From Chryseobacterium sp. C-71 (GTDB taxonomy: Bacteria > Bacteroidota > Bacteroidia > Flavobacteriales > Weeksellaceae), in assembly GCF_020911865.1 (NCBI RefSeq), contig NZ_CP087131.1, positions 2,232,001 through 2,296,000 of the forward strand: a stretch of DNA of 64,000 bases, read 5' to 3'. The notes under the pieces are model-generated. The model ran no database searches. It was not told the origin of the DNA and saw nothing but the letters and a program-made list of their open reading frames with translations. The translations under genes were made by a program, and so were the position numbers. Shown piece by piece: positions 1-9,400 of the stretch; positions within the stretch are counted from its first letter, which is position 1, and every line of letters begins with the position of its first letter.

Positions 1-1020
1 TTCCGTTTCAGGAATAACATCTTTCCACGTTTCAGGAGACGGATTTTGGATGGTTGTTTTTACCAAACGCATATTCGGAGCATCTTTATCTGTAAAAATG
101 AAAAGATTATCGCCTTCTGTATCAACCAAATTTACATTGATATCGAAACCTTTGTTGATTTGAACAAAGTCACCGCCTCTCTTTAAATCTTTAATGTATA
201 ATTCATTTCCGTTGGTTGCGTTCGCTGCAGAAATAATTAAATATCTCTGATCCTCAGAAACTCCTGCTCCCAAATATCTCCTCGGAGTTTTATCTCCACC
301 GAAAATTAATTGATCTGCAGATTGTTTTGTGCCTAATTTGTGAAAAAACACTTTATGTTTATCAGTCATCCCGGAAAGTACAGTTCCTTCTTTTGGTTTG
401 TCGTAACTTGAATAGTAGAAACCTTCATCGCCTTGCCAGGAAATTCCGCTGAATTTTACATCAACGATGGTTTCATCGATTTGCTTTTTGGTAATGGCAT
501 CGATGATGATGATTTTATTCCAATCACTTCCGCCTTCTGAAATTGCGTATGCCGCTAAATTTCCTTTTTTATTGAAAGACAAACTTGAGAGCGAAGTTGT
601 TCCTTTTTCTGAAAATTTATTTGGGTCTAAAAATACTTCTGTTGTCTTAGTTTTGTTATCGGTTCTGTACAATACAGATTGCGCCTGAAGTCCGTTATTT
701 TTGTAATAATACGTGTAATCTCCTTCCTTGAACGGTGCACCAATTTTTTCGTAATTCCAAATGTCTGTTAATTGCTTTTTAATTTGCTCTCTGAAAGGAA
801 TTTTTGATAAATAATTCTGACTGTAAGCAACTTCTTCATCTACCCATTTCTTAGTAGGTTCAGAGTCATTTTCTAAATCTCTGTACGGATCTGCCACAGC
901 AGTTCCAAAATAAGTATCTGTTTGATTTCCTTTTATTGCTTTAGGATAATTCATTTTCTGAGAATAAAAAGTTGCTGAAAACAAAACTCCAGCCGTTAAT
1001 AAGATAGGTTTAAGATTCAT
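1..1020 (-). CDS. Prolyl oligopeptidase family serine peptidase, N-terminal part (cut by window edge)
   Basis: The 340 visible codons give a signal peptide (lysine, hydrophobic stretch, FYSQ cleavage region) and then the N-terminal segment and beta-propeller of a prolyl oligopeptidase. Recognisable stretches are DPYRDLEND, KKWVDEE, ENDSEP and the GISWQGDEGFYYS propeller blade. These enzymes cleave short proline-containing peptides; the signal peptide points to the periplasm. The catalytic alpha/beta-hydrolase domain with Ser/Asp/His lies beyond the left edge, so activity cannot be judged. The start is the ATG at 1018-1020, directly before the signal peptide. Transcribed leftward after prfA, from which it is separated by a terminator hairpin, so probably its own transcript. 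Confidence 0.85.
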   Translation of the reverse strand, partial: MNLKPILLTAGVLFSATFYSQKMNYPKAIKGNQTDTYFGTAVADPYRDLENDSEPTKKWVDEEVAYSQNYLSKIPFREQIKKQLTDIWNYEKIGAPFKEGDYTYYYKNNGLQAQSVLYRTDNKTKTTEVFLDPNKFSEKGTTSLSSLSFNKKGNLAAYAISEGGSDWNKIIIIDAITKKQIDETIVDVKFSGISWQGDEGFYYSSYDKPKEGTVLSGMTDKHKVFFHKLGTKQSADQLIFGGDKTPRRYLGAGVSEDQRYLIISAANATNGNELYIKDLKRGGDFVQINKGFDINVNLVDTEGDNLFIFTDKDAPNMRLVKTTIQNPSPETWKDVIPETE

Positions 1021-1062
1021 TGTGAATGATTTTCTCAAATTTAAGGAAAGTTGTGGGAATAA

Positions 1063-1092
1063 AAAAAGCTTCCGATTTTTCAGAAGCTTTTT
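1063..1092 (-). terminator. Intrinsic terminator after prfA
   Basis: A 10-bp perfect stem (AAAAAGCTTC at 1063-1072 and GAAGCTTTTT at 1083-1092) with a 10-nt loop lies 21 bp past the prfA stop codon, with T-rich flanks on the minus strand. Confidence 0.75.
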
Positions 1093-1113
1093 AAATATTT
1101 TAAAAAGAAAAAA

Positions 1114-2199
1114 TTAATAATTTTCCTCTTCACCTTTCATTTTCTCAGCATTTTCTGCCATTATTACGGCATCGATCATTTCTCCTATGTCACCATTCAT
1201 ATAAGCATCAAGGTTGTACATCGATTTGTTGATTCTGTGGTCTGTAACTCTACCCTGCGGATAGTTATAGGTTTTGATTTTCGCTGAACGATCACCGGTA
1301 GAAACCATCGATTTACGCTGTGCTGCGATATCTCCGACAGATTTCTGAACTTCAATATCATATAATTTGGTACGAAGCATTTCCATTGCCAATTCTCTGT
1401 TGGCCAACTGAGAACGAGCCTGCTGACAAACAACCACCATTCCTGAAGGTTTGTGCGTCAACTGTACTTTGGTTTCAACCTTGTTTACGTTTTGTCCACC
1501 CGCTCCACCTGAACGTGAAGTCTGCATTTCGATATCAGCCGGATTTAATTCAAAATCGATTTCTTCAGCTTCCGGTAAAACAGCAACGGTAATTGCAGAA
1601 GTATGTACTCTACCTTGAGATTCTGTTTCAGGAACACGCTGCACACGGTGAACGCCGGATTCAAATTTCATGATTCCGTAAACGCCATCACCTTCTATTT
1701 TTAAAATCAGTTCTTTATATCCTTTTGCAGCCTCACTAGAATCTGTTATTTCGTGCTTCCAGCCTTTAGTTTTAAAAAACATGGCATAAGCTCTGTAGAC
1801 ATCCTCCACAAAAATTGCTGCTTCATCGCCACCTGTTCCGGCACGAAGTTCTACAATTACGTTTTTATCGTCGGTTGGATCTTTAGGAATCAAAAGCACT
1901 TTTAATTCTTCTTCCAAACCGGGAAGTTTCCCCTGAGCTTCTACTTTTTCTTCTTTAGCCATATCGACCAAGTCTCTGTCTGAACCATCTGCGATGATTT
2001 CTTCAGATTCTGCAATATTATCTAAAGCACTTTTATATTGGTTGTAAACATGTACAATTTTTCCTAAATCGCTGTATTCTTTGTTTAATGAAGAATATTT
2101 TTTCTGATCCGAAATTACGTCTGGCTGTATAATAAGGTCTGCTACCTCATTATATCTTTGTTTTATCGCTTCTAATTTTGGAATTAATGACTTAGACAT
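1114..2199 (-). CDS. prfA: Peptide chain release factor 1
   Basis: 361 residues, the usual RF1 length. It recognises UAA and UAG in the ribosomal A site and triggers peptidyl-tRNA hydrolysis. The catalytic GGQ loop is in [14 protein letters not shown] near residue 235. The stop-recognition segment reads [15 protein letters not shown], giving the PxT tripeptide as PET, which marks RF1 rather than RF2. An N-terminal helical domain precedes a GTGGDEA segment typical of class I release factors. ATG at 2197-2199 follows a TAnnTTTG promoter element by about 17 bp, so the gene is probably monocistronic; a strong hairpin follows it. An intact RF1 fits a host using the standard stop codons. Confidence 0.97.
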   Translation of the reverse strand: MSKSLIPKLEAIKQRYNEVADLIIQPDVISDQKKYSSLNKEYSDLGKIVHVYNQYKSALDNIAESEEIIADGSDRDLVDMAKEEKVEAQGKLPGLEEELKVLLIPKDPTDDKNVIVELRAGTGGDEAAIFVEDVYRAYAMFFKTKGWKHEITDSSEAAKGYKELILKIEGDGVYGIMKFESGVHRVQRVPETESQGRVHTSAITVAVLPEAEEIDFELNPADIEMQTSRSGGAGGQNVNKVETKVQLTHKPSGMVVVCQQARSQLANRELAMEMLRTKLYDIEVQKSVGDIAAQRKSMVSTGDRSAKIKTYNYPQGRVTDHRINKSMYNLDAYMNGDIGEMIDAVIMAENAEKMKGEEENY

Positions 2200-2216
2200 A
2201 TTAAAAATTTAGTTTG

Positions 2217-2224
2217 CAAAGATA
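2217..2224 (-). promoter_or_regulatory. Putative -7 promoter element for prfA (TATCTTTG)
   Basis: On the minus strand TATCTTTG matches the Bacteroidota -7 consensus TAnnTTTG, 17 bp upstream of the prfA ATG. No convincing -33 TTTG is seen at the right distance. Confidence 0.5.
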
Positions 2225-2380
2225 CGGAATTGGGAGCTAAGAAAAAAGCCGATTTACTTGAGTCTTATGATGTTCTATATTTTTAAATTAAAAACAAAAG
2301 CCTATGCAAAATACATAAGCTTTCTCTGTAAAATAAAATTAAAAAATTTAAAGGTTTTGGATTTGGTGTATGTTGATTTT

Positions 2381-4450
2381 TTAGTTTTTAATAATTTTTT
2401 TTGAAATTTTCTGTCCGTTTTTCAAAGCTAATTCTACAATATAAACTCCGCTTGGAAGACCGTTCATATTGATTTGGTAATTGTTAAACTGTACATTCAT
2501 TCGTTGGCCAACGACATTTGTTACGTTTACGTTTTGAATTTCTGAATCAACTTTTACATTAAGAATTCCGTTGGTTGGGTTAGGGTAAACACCTATAGTA
2601 ATTTTTCTTATATCTGAAGTACTAAGTCCTGATGTATCTTTTATACATCTTACTGAAGCTCCCTGACCTCTGGAAGCTCCAGACGACGGATTTGCCGACG
2701 AAGTTCCTACGTAAAGAAACCTCCCTCCGGAATTAGAAGTATCAGAACTCCAGAAATATCCTCTTTGCCCTACAAAATCGAACGTTCCATTTGTAAAAGA
2801 ACGGTTTCCTCCTGCCGGTAATTTTAATTTGCTACTATACGCCATTGCAGGATTAGATATCCCTTCTGCATTTACAGCCATAGTCCATTCTGCCTGAGAT
2901 GGCATTTTCCATCCCTGGCCAATTGCTTTACAAGGGTCAGCACCGTTCGAAGATGATACCGCTGAAGCATTTGCTGCAGTCCATTGATCACTTAATGCAT
3001 TGGTACTCCACCATCTTTCAGAAGCGGATGAGCCTATAATAAAAGATCCTGATCCGTTCAGTCCATCCGGAGAATTGGTTGACGGAATTGTAGCCGTAGC
3101 AGAGTTTCTCAACTGATGACCATCGTCCCATCTCCCCCATTGGAAAAGATCTCCGTAAGAATTTTCATCTGCCTGTGATGTTGCCACCTGAGCGCTTCCT
3201 AAATTCTGTTGTAACCAGATTTTACCGTCCGCTCCACGTACTGTAGTGTAAACAACTGATTGCCCTCTGTAATTAAAAGTTACACATCCTGTGTCTCCGG
3301 GATTGTTTCCGGGATCTGCATTATTACATGTTATTGAAGTTGACGGCAATGCAATTCTCTTAACTTTCACACCATTTTGTGAATAAGTAAGAACTAATGA
3401 ATTATTGACTGCATCATATTGCAAATCATTATATACAGCAGTACCATCAGATACAAAATCACCGCCGAAAGTTACCCATGTATTTGTTGCTGTATCAAGA
3501 GTATAAACCGTATTTTTTCCATTGTTCACAGCCCATCCGCTTGCAACAGCGTAAAGTTTTCCGGCTGGAGTTACTGCGATTGATACATTATAAAGATTAT
3601 CAGAAATTCCAAAATCGGCATTTCCAACGTTAACCCAATTTGTTCCATCAAACTTTTTCACATTCAGACGTCTGTTATTGGATGGTGCTGAAGAATAAAT
3701 AACATAAATCGTGTTATCTGTTCCCAATGTAAAATCTGCAGTTGAATTGACCCCTTCCGTAAACGTACTTCCTACACTTGCTCCTCCAACCAACGACCAT
3801 AGATCTGATGCATTTGCTGTTGCAGAGTTTTCAAACACTTTAACACCTGAAGAAATTCCGCAGACATATACTTTGCCATTAGTTCCTACGAGCATTTCTG
3901 AGAACGATGGTGTCCCGAAACCGTTGGCACCAACCTGTTCCCAAGCATTATTAACGTAACGTTTTACAGATCCTGATTCTGCATTGGAGTACACAAAAAG
4001 AGTATTGTTTTGAGATACAGCAGAAGCCTGATGATTAATGGTAGCGGTAAAAGGTTTTGCATAAGAAGCCCATGCACTTCCATCAAATTTTCTCACTTCC
4101 ATGCCTGAATTGGGATATCCGTCCTGATTGGTATAAAATACATTTCCTAAGTTATCTAATGATAAAGAGTTAAATGTTGCCGATCCTGTTGTGATACCTG
4201 CTGTGCCTCCAAGATAAGACCACGAAGTTCCATTAAATTTCTGTACCGATCCTTTAGTAACAGAAACATCATAATAGGAAACATAATAATTTCCCTGTGC
4301 ATCAATTGCCAGATTATTATAACTGCTCGCACCTGCAGAAATTGTGGCAGAACCTACATCTTCCCACTGTTGTGCATACGCCAGACCTCCTGTAATAAAA
4401 AGCAATCCTAAACCCACTTTTGATATTTTACAATATAAATTTTTAAACAT
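2381..4450 (-). CDS. Secreted protein with propeller-like repeats, FISUMP domain and T9SS type A sorting domain
   Basis: About 689 residues. A signal peptide ending in AYAQQ starts the protein. Residues of roughly 30-370 are repeating beta-strand units (WEDVGSATISAGA, SWSYLGGTAG, WVNVGNADFG) like a propeller of sequence-variable blades. Residues of about 390-610 match the Fibrobacter succinogenes major paralogous domain (WLQQNLG, YGDLFQWGRW, GWKMPSQAEW, ASVRCIKD). The last 75 residues are a type IX secretion sorting domain (YPNPTNGILNVK, GLPSGVYIVEL, KKIIKN). It is expected to cross the outer membrane by T9SS and be anchored or released. The open frame reaches a TTG at 4456, but ATG at 4448-4450 starts the signal peptide and is preferred. 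The ligand is unknown. Single gene, divergent from the AraC regulator. Confidence 0.85.
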   Translation of the reverse strand: MFKNLYCKISKVGLGLLFITGGLAYAQQWEDVGSATISAGASSYNNLAIDAQGNYYVSYYDVSVTKGSVQKFNGTSWSYLGGTAGITTGSATFNSLSLDNLGNVFYTNQDGYPNSGMEVRKFDGSAWASYAKPFTATINHQASAVSQNNTLFVYSNAESGSVKRYVNNAWEQVGANGFGTPSFSEMLVGTNGKVYVCGISSGVKVFENSATANASDLWSLVGGASVGSTFTEGVNSTADFTLGTDNTIYVIYSSAPSNNRRLNVKKFDGTNWVNVGNADFGISDNLYNVSIAVTPAGKLYAVASGWAVNNGKNTVYTLDTATNTWVTFGGDFVSDGTAVYNDLQYDAVNNSLVLTYSQNGVKVKRIALPSTSITCNNADPGNNPGDTGCVTFNYRGQSVVYTTVRGADGKIWLQQNLGSAQVATSQADENSYGDLFQWGRWDDGHQLRNSATATIPSTNSPDGLNGSGSFIIGSSASERWWSTNALSDQWTAANASAVSSSNGADPCKAIGQGWKMPSQAEWTMAVNAEGISNPAMAYSSKLKLPAGGNRSFTNGTFDFVGQRGYFWSSDTSNSGGRFLYVGTSSANPSSGASRGQGASVRCIKDTSGLSTSDIRKITIGVYPNPTNGILNVKVDSEIQNVNVTNVVGQRMNVQFNNYQINMNGLPSGVYIVELALKNGQKISKKIIKN

Positions 4451-4592
4451 GATCAATCTTATTTTTATTTATTCTAAATTTAATTTAATTTTGCGCAAAA
4501 TTACATTTCACACTTGGGGCAGACTTATCATTTTCAAATTACTTGTTATCTTGTCTTAAACCAATGAATCTATTATTTAAAAGAAAAATGGC

Positions 4593-5465
4593 ATGCAGAA
4601 GCAAACTCAAAAAGGATTAATATTTATGTCTGATAACATCAAAATAATATTCCATGATGATTCGGACATGAATAGTTTTGTAAAAGCCAAGTATGTTGAA
4701 GGAAAATCAAGCTTCAACCTATTGTTTTTTTTGAGTCCAGATATTCATCTGAATGCAGACGATTGCAAAACGCAATTTATATTTAAGAAAAACCAGTATA
4801 TTTTACATTATACCCCAGAAGAAAGCCAAGCTGAGCTTTGGACAAATAATGAAACAATGAAATATCTCCAGATTCAAATTAAATATCAATACATTTCCAA
4901 TCTCATTGATCCCGAATCTCATAAGGAAAATGCTGAAATTTTGGAGCAGATGATTCATAATAATTTTATTTTTCTACACAAAGAAACTCCACCCAACATG
5001 ACTGTAGAAATGCACATCATTCTAAAGGAAATTCTCAGTTATTATCGAAAAGGTGTGATGCAGAAACTTTTTGTGGAGGCTAAAATTATTAAGCTGTTAA
5101 TTCTAATTTTCGAACAGTTTAATGAAAAAGATACGGCGCAAGATTTGCCTGAAACGCCTTTACTTATAAAGAAATTTGTTGATGACAACTTTCATAGAAA
5201 TATAAAAATCGAAGAGATCAGTAAAATTTTAGGAATCAATGAAAGCAAAATCAGAAAAGAGTTTAAAATTCATTATCACATGACGATTGTGGATTACATA
5301 TCTGAACTAAGAATGCTGAAAGCCAAGAAATTGATCGTCAATAATGAGTTGATGATTAAAGAGATTGCGATAGATTGCGGTTACGAATATGTACAAAACT
5401 TCACTCGTGCCTTTAAAAAGAAGTTTGGTATTTCTCCGGAAAAATTGCGAACAGACTCTATATAA
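4593..5465 (+). CDS. AraC family transcriptional regulator
   Basis: 290 residues from ATG 4593; ATG 4626 (MSDNIKIIF) is an equally credible start, being preceded by an AAGGA stretch. Residues 1-180 form an unassigned sensory part. The last 100 residues are the paired helix-turn-helix of AraC/XylS: IKIEEISKILGINESKIRKE and then MIKEIAIDCGYEYVQNF followed by FKKKFGISPEKLR, the diagnostic second helix-turn-helix. It should bind DNA as an activator or repressor. Its divergent neighbour is the T9SS-exported FISUMP protein across a 142-bp gap, a possible target, but no operator is visible. A hairpin terminator follows the stop. Confidence 0.88.
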   Translation: MQKQTQKGLIFMSDNIKIIFHDDSDMNSFVKAKYVEGKSSFNLLFFLSPDIHLNADDCKTQFIFKKNQYILHYTPEESQAELWTNNETMKYLQIQIKYQYISNLIDPESHKENAEILEQMIHNNFIFLHKETPPNMTVEMHIILKEILSYYRKGVMQKLFVEAKIIKLLILIFEQFNEKDTAQDLPETPLLIKKFVDDNFHRNIKIEEISKILGINESKIRKEFKIHYHMTIVDYISELRMLKAKKLIVNNELMIKEIAIDCGYEYVQNFTRAFKKKFGISPEKLRTDSI

Positions 5466-5469
5466 ACGA

Positions 5470-5495
5470 AAAACCACCGATCAATCAGTGGTTTT
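5470..5495 (+). terminator. Intrinsic terminator after the AraC gene
   Basis: AAAACCAC (5470-5477) pairs with GTGGTTTT (5488-5495) around a 10-nt loop, 5 bp after the stop codon. Confidence 0.7.
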
Positions 5496-5558
5496 ATATA
5501 TGTTGTTTTGCTATGATATCACTTTTCCAGAATTAAGGTGAAAAAGCGATGACATTCA

Positions 5559-5849
5559 CTAATGATGTCCGTGGTTGTGCCCGTGGCTGTCGTGTATGAA
5601 AGGTCCGTGACCTTTTGGTTGGTTGAAGATTACTTCAACACCTTCTTGCTCTGTAATCAATTTTCTTCTGATGTCTTCAGGATCGAAAGGTTTTACCTTA
5701 CCGAAATATTCTTTCAAACCTTCTGTTAGCCACAAAGGGATAACGAAACCGAAAAACATAAAAATACACCAGAATCCTACTAGGAACATTGTAACAAAAT
5801 AGATTGTCCAAAGGAACTGATAAAACGGCCAAAATGCTGATAACATCAT
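5559..5849 (-). CDS. Small membrane protein with histidine-rich C-terminus
   Basis: 96 residues, not recognised. Two closely spaced hydrophobic segments (about residues 5-28 and 29-42) are followed by a charged stretch (GLKEYFGKVKPFDPEDIRRK) and a tail ending HDSHGHNHGHH, which has six histidines in eleven residues. The tail could bind divalent metal such as Ni, Zn or Co, but there is no other metal-handling gene nearby, so that is speculation. The start could be either of two adjacent ATG codons at 5847-5849 and 5844-5846. It lies 180 bp after the class I fumarase gene on the same strand. Confidence 0.7.
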   Translation of the reverse strand: MMLSAFWPFYQFLWTIYFVTMFLVGFWCIFMFFGFVIPLWLTEGLKEYFGKVKPFDPEDIRRKLITEQEGVEVIFNQPKGHGPFIHDSHGHNHGHH

Positions 5850-6031
5850 CTTTCTTATAGATTTTAGGCAAAAATAGGACTTTTTTCTTTTTCATCAAAA
5901 GATATAGAACCTAAATTTTGCAATTTGTTTTTATTTTAAACTATTAATCCAGATATTAGAAGTTAGATGTTAGACATTAGACTACAATTGTAACTCTAAA
6001 ATTGTTGCATATAACTCTCAAACCTAAAATT

Positions 6032-7639
6032 TTAATGCGCAAGATTGGCAAAGAAATCATTTCCTTTATCATCGGTAATGATGAATGCAGGGAAATCTTT
6101 CACCTCAATCTTTCTTACTGCTTCCATTCCTAATTCAGGGAAATCAACAACTTCAACAGACAAAATATTCTCTTTTGCTAAAATTGCAGCAGGTCCACCA
6201 ATTGAACCGATGTAAAAACCTCCGTATTTATAACAAGCGTTCGTAACGTCTGCAGTTCTGTTTCCTTTTGCAAGCATCACCATACTTCCACCGTGACTTT
6301 GGAATTCTTCAACATATACATCCATTCTTCCTGCCGTTGTAGGTCCGAAACTTCCTGACGCCATTCCTTCCGGAGTTTTTGCAGGTCCTGCGTAATAAAT
6401 CGGGTGATTTTTAAAATATTCAGGCATTGGTTTCCCTGCATCCAATAATTCTTTAATTTTTGCGTGAGCAATATCTCTTGCAACGATCAGAGTTCCGTTC
6501 AATTTTAATCTTGTTTTGATTGGATACTTCGACAATTCAGCCAAAATCTCAGGCATTGGTTTATTCAAATCAATATCAACCGCCGCTTCTAAATGTGGAG
6601 GTGTTGCTGGTAAAAATCTTTTCGGATCCTGTTCTAATTGTTCTAAGAAAATTCCTTCTTTGGTAATTTTTCCTTTAATATTTCTGTCAGCTGAACAAGA
6701 AACTCCCATTCCGACAGGACAGGAAGCCGCATGACGAGGCAACCTGATTACGCGAACATCATGAGTTAAATATTTTCCACCAAACTGAGCACCAATCGCA
6801 CTTTCCTGACAGATTTTCTGAACTTTTGCTTCCCATTCCAAATCTCTGAAAGCCTGTCCTGCTTCGTTTCCTTCTGTCGGAAGATTGTCATAATATTTTG
6901 CAGATGCTTTTTTTACCGCAGCCAAATTCGCTTCTGCCGAAGTTCCACCGATAACCAAGGCCAAGTGATAAGGCGGACAAGCCGCTGTTCCCAAGTCTGA
7001 AATTCTCTCTTTTACAAATGCTTCAAGCGACTTTTCGTTTAATAAAGATTTTGTTTTTTGATACAGGAAAGTTTTGTTGGCAGAACCTCCGCCTTTCGTT
7101 AAGAATAAAAACTCGTAATAATCACCTTTTTTAGCATAAATATCAATTTGTGCCGGAAGATTTGAACCTGAATTCTTTTCATCAAACATCGTCAGCGGAA
7201 CTACCTGAGAATATCTTAAATTTCTCTTTTGATAAGTATTGTAGATTCCTTTGCTTAAATATTCACCATCTTCAACTCCGGTATAAACATTTTCGCCTTT
7301 CTTACCCATTACGATTGCTGTGCCGGTATCCTGGCAAGAAGGCAAAGCTCCCTCAACCGCTACAGCAGCATTTTGAAGCAAATTGTAAGCAACGAATCTA
7401 TCGTTATCAGTCGCTTCAGGATCATCAATTATTCTTCTTAAACTTTCTAAATGCGAAGAACGAAGCATGAAAGAAACGTCTGCCATGGCTTCTTCAGCCA
7501 ATAACTCCAAGCCTTTCGGGTCGATGGTTAAAATTTCTCTTTCACCATGTTGTTCAACTTTAACATAATCTGAAGTCAATTTTTTATAAACCGTATCATC
7601 TTTCAAAATTGGATACGGATCCTGATATTTAAAATCCAT
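6032..7639 (-). CDS. Class I fumarate hydratase (iron-sulfur)
   Basis: 535 residues. Converts fumarate and malate in the citric acid cycle with an oxygen-sensitive [4Fe-4S] cluster. The family is recognised along its whole length: [19 protein letters not shown] near residue 110, [17 protein letters not shown] near 220, the [16 protein letters not shown] block near 310, and the C-terminal swivelling domain with [12 protein letters not shown]. Three cysteines at these sites are the likely cluster ligands. Length matches the E. coli FumA/FumB type. ATG at 7637-7639. It is divergent from the unrelated class II enzyme fumC; the 288-bp gap holds a palindromic repeat. The two enzymes would allow switching with iron or oxygen supply, which is inference. 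Confidence 0.95.
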   Translation of the reverse strand: MDFKYQDPYPILKDDTVYKKLTSDYVKVEQHGEREILTIDPKGLELLAEEAMADVSFMLRSSHLESLRRIIDDPEATDNDRFVAYNLLQNAAVAVEGALPSCQDTGTAIVMGKKGENVYTGVEDGEYLSKGIYNTYQKRNLRYSQVVPLTMFDEKNSGSNLPAQIDIYAKKGDYYEFLFLTKGGGSANKTFLYQKTKSLLNEKSLEAFVKERISDLGTAACPPYHLALVIGGTSAEANLAAVKKASAKYYDNLPTEGNEAGQAFRDLEWEAKVQKICQESAIGAQFGGKYLTHDVRVIRLPRHAASCPVGMGVSCSADRNIKGKITKEGIFLEQLEQDPKRFLPATPPHLEAAVDIDLNKPMPEILAELSKYPIKTRLKLNGTLIVARDIAHAKIKELLDAGKPMPEYFKNHPIYYAGPAKTPEGMASGSFGPTTAGRMDVYVEEFQSHGGSMVMLAKGNRTADVTNACYKYGGFYIGSIGGPAAILAKENILSVEVVDFPELGMEAVRKIEVKDFPAFIITDDKGNDFFANLAH

Positions 7640-7811
7640 TTACTTTCTATTTTCGGTGCAAAAATACAGCTTACGAAAAAAAACATGATCAAAATCAACA
7701 ATTTTGCATTGTATTTATAATGATTATAAATTGCGAGGTTTTTACGCAATGTTTAACTTTAGAGAAACTTTTAAACTACAAAAGTCACAAAAAATAATCG
7801 TCTCGTTTGTC

Positions 7812-7868
7812 ATTCCGTAGGAATCTCAGCAAATGGTCTAACATACTTCATTTAGATTCCTACGGAAT
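7812..7868. repeat. Palindromic REP-like element between the two fumarase genes
   Basis: ATTCCGTAGGAATCT (7812-7826) and AGATTCCTACGGAAT (7854-7868) are perfect 15-bp inverted repeats separated by 27 bp. Each arm is itself partly palindromic (TTCCGTAGGAA). The form suggests a dispersed short repeat; it could also act as a hairpin in either transcript leader. Confidence 0.75.
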
Positions 7869-7927
7869 AGCAAACTGATTGGATAATTTTTGTGATCTAA
7901 TTTAAATCTAAATAATCTTCAATCACA

Positions 7928-9322
7928 ATGAATTACAGAATAGAAAAAGACACCATGGGTGAAGTGCAGGTTCCTGTTGATAAGTTTTGGGGCGCACAAA
8001 CAGAACGTTCTAGAAACAATTTCAAGATCGGTCCTGAAGGATCTATGCCTACAGAAATCATCGAAGCTTTTGCTTATTTAAAGAAAGCAGCAGCTTTTAC
8101 CAACACAGATCTGGGAGTTCTTCCCGCAGAAAAAAGAGATATGATTGGCAAAGTTTGCGACGAGATTCTTGAAGGAAAACTGAACGATCAATTTCCGTTG
8201 GTGATCTGGCAAACCGGTTCAGGAACACAGTCAAATATGAATGTGAATGAGGTAATCGCCAATCGTTCGCATGTAAATGCAGGAGGAAATCTTGGGGATA
8301 AAACTGAAGTTCACCCGAATGATGATGTCAACAAATCCCAGTCTTCAAATGACACTTACCCAACCGCAATGCACATCGCAGCTTATAAAAAAGTGGTTGA
8401 AACTACAATCCCTGCTGTGGAAAAACTGAGAGATACTTTAGCACAAAAAACAGAAGAATTTAAAAATATCGTCAAAATCGGGAGAACACATTTGATGGAT
8501 GCGACGCCATTGACTTTAGGTCAGGAATTTTCAGGATACGTTGCTCAATTGAATTACGGTATTAAAGCTTTAAAAAATACTTTACCACATCTTTCTGAAT
8601 TGGCTTTAGGAGGAACTGCAGTGGGAACAGGATTGAATACACCAAAAGGTTATGATGTAAAAGTAGCGGAATATATTGCAAAATTCACCAATCTTCCTTT
8701 TATAACGGCAGAAAATAAATTTGAAGCGTTGGCAGCTCACGATGCGATTGTAGAATCTCACGGAGCGCTGAAACAATTGGCGGTTTCATTATATAAAATC
8801 GCTCAGGATGTAAGATTGCTTGCTTCAGGACCACGTTCAGGAATTGGCGAAATCCATATCCCGGAAAACGAGCCAGGTTCATCAATCATGCCAGGAAAAG
8901 TAAATCCTACTCAAAATGAGGCGTTAACGATGGTTTGTGCTCAGGTTTTAGGAAACGATACCACGATTTCTTTTGCGGGAACTCAGGGGAATTATGAGCT
9001 GAATGTTTTCAAACCAGTGATGGCTTACAATTTCTTACAATCTGCCCAATTGATTGCTGACGCATGTATTTCATTTAACGATCATTGTGCAGTTGGAATA
9101 GAACCCAACCACGAGAGAATCAAAGAATTGGTAGACAAATCTTTGATGTTGGTAACCGCTTTGAATACGCATATCGGTTATGAAAATGCCGCAAAAATTG
9201 CAAAGACCGCTCATAAAAACGGAACAACTTTAAAAGAAGAAGCCATTAATCTTGGCTTTGTAACATCTGAACAGTTTGATGAATGGGTGAAACCTGAAGA
9301 TATGGTGGGAAGTTTAAAATAA
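7928..9322 (+). CDS. fumC: Class II fumarate hydratase
   Basis: 464 residues, typical length. Oxygen-stable, cofactor-free fumarase of the aspartase/fumarase superfamily, converting fumarate to malate in the citric acid cycle. The superfamily signature [15 protein letters not shown] is at about residue 318; [15 protein letters not shown] near residue 97 and [17 protein letters not shown] near 185 (catalytic histidine) are intact. ATG at 7928 is preceded by no strong ribosome-binding site, as is common in this phylum. It is divergent from the class I fumarase gene and ends at a long bidirectional hairpin shared with the convergent barrel-protein gene. Confidence 0.97.
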   Translation: MNYRIEKDTMGEVQVPVDKFWGAQTERSRNNFKIGPEGSMPTEIIEAFAYLKKAAAFTNTDLGVLPAEKRDMIGKVCDEILEGKLNDQFPLVIWQTGSGTQSNMNVNEVIANRSHVNAGGNLGDKTEVHPNDDVNKSQSSNDTYPTAMHIAAYKKVVETTIPAVEKLRDTLAQKTEEFKNIVKIGRTHLMDATPLTLGQEFSGYVAQLNYGIKALKNTLPHLSELALGGTAVGTGLNTPKGYDVKVAEYIAKFTNLPFITAENKFEALAAHDAIVESHGALKQLAVSLYKIAQDVRLLASGPRSGIGEIHIPENEPGSSIMPGKVNPTQNEALTMVCAQVLGNDTTISFAGTQGNYELNVFKPVMAYNFLQSAQLIADACISFNDHCAVGIEPNHERIKELVDKSLMLVTALNTHIGYENAAKIAKTAHKNGTTLKEEAINLGFVTSEQFDEWVKPEDMVGSLK

Positions 9323-9341
9323 TATACCACTTCACAAAAAC

Positions 9342-9375
9342 AAAACACTCCGTAGAAAAATCTGCGGAGTGTTTT
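9342..9375. terminator. Bidirectional intrinsic terminator between fumC and the barrel-protein operon
   Basis: AAAACACTCCGTAGA (9342-9356) pairs with TCTGCGGAGTGTTTT (9361-9375), 15 bp with one G-T pair, around an AAAA loop. It carries T-runs on both strands and lies between convergent genes. Confidence 0.85.
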
Positions 9376-9400
9376 GTTTGTTAATATGAATGTGTGAAAA

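Noticed and set aside
5940..6010. Repeated TTAGA-type words near the end of the class I fumarase gene
   Set aside because: AT-rich simple sequence without clear unit or palindrome.
7150..7470. 106-codon plus-strand ORF within the class I fumarase gene
   Set aside because: Antisense to a well-supported gene, no family match.
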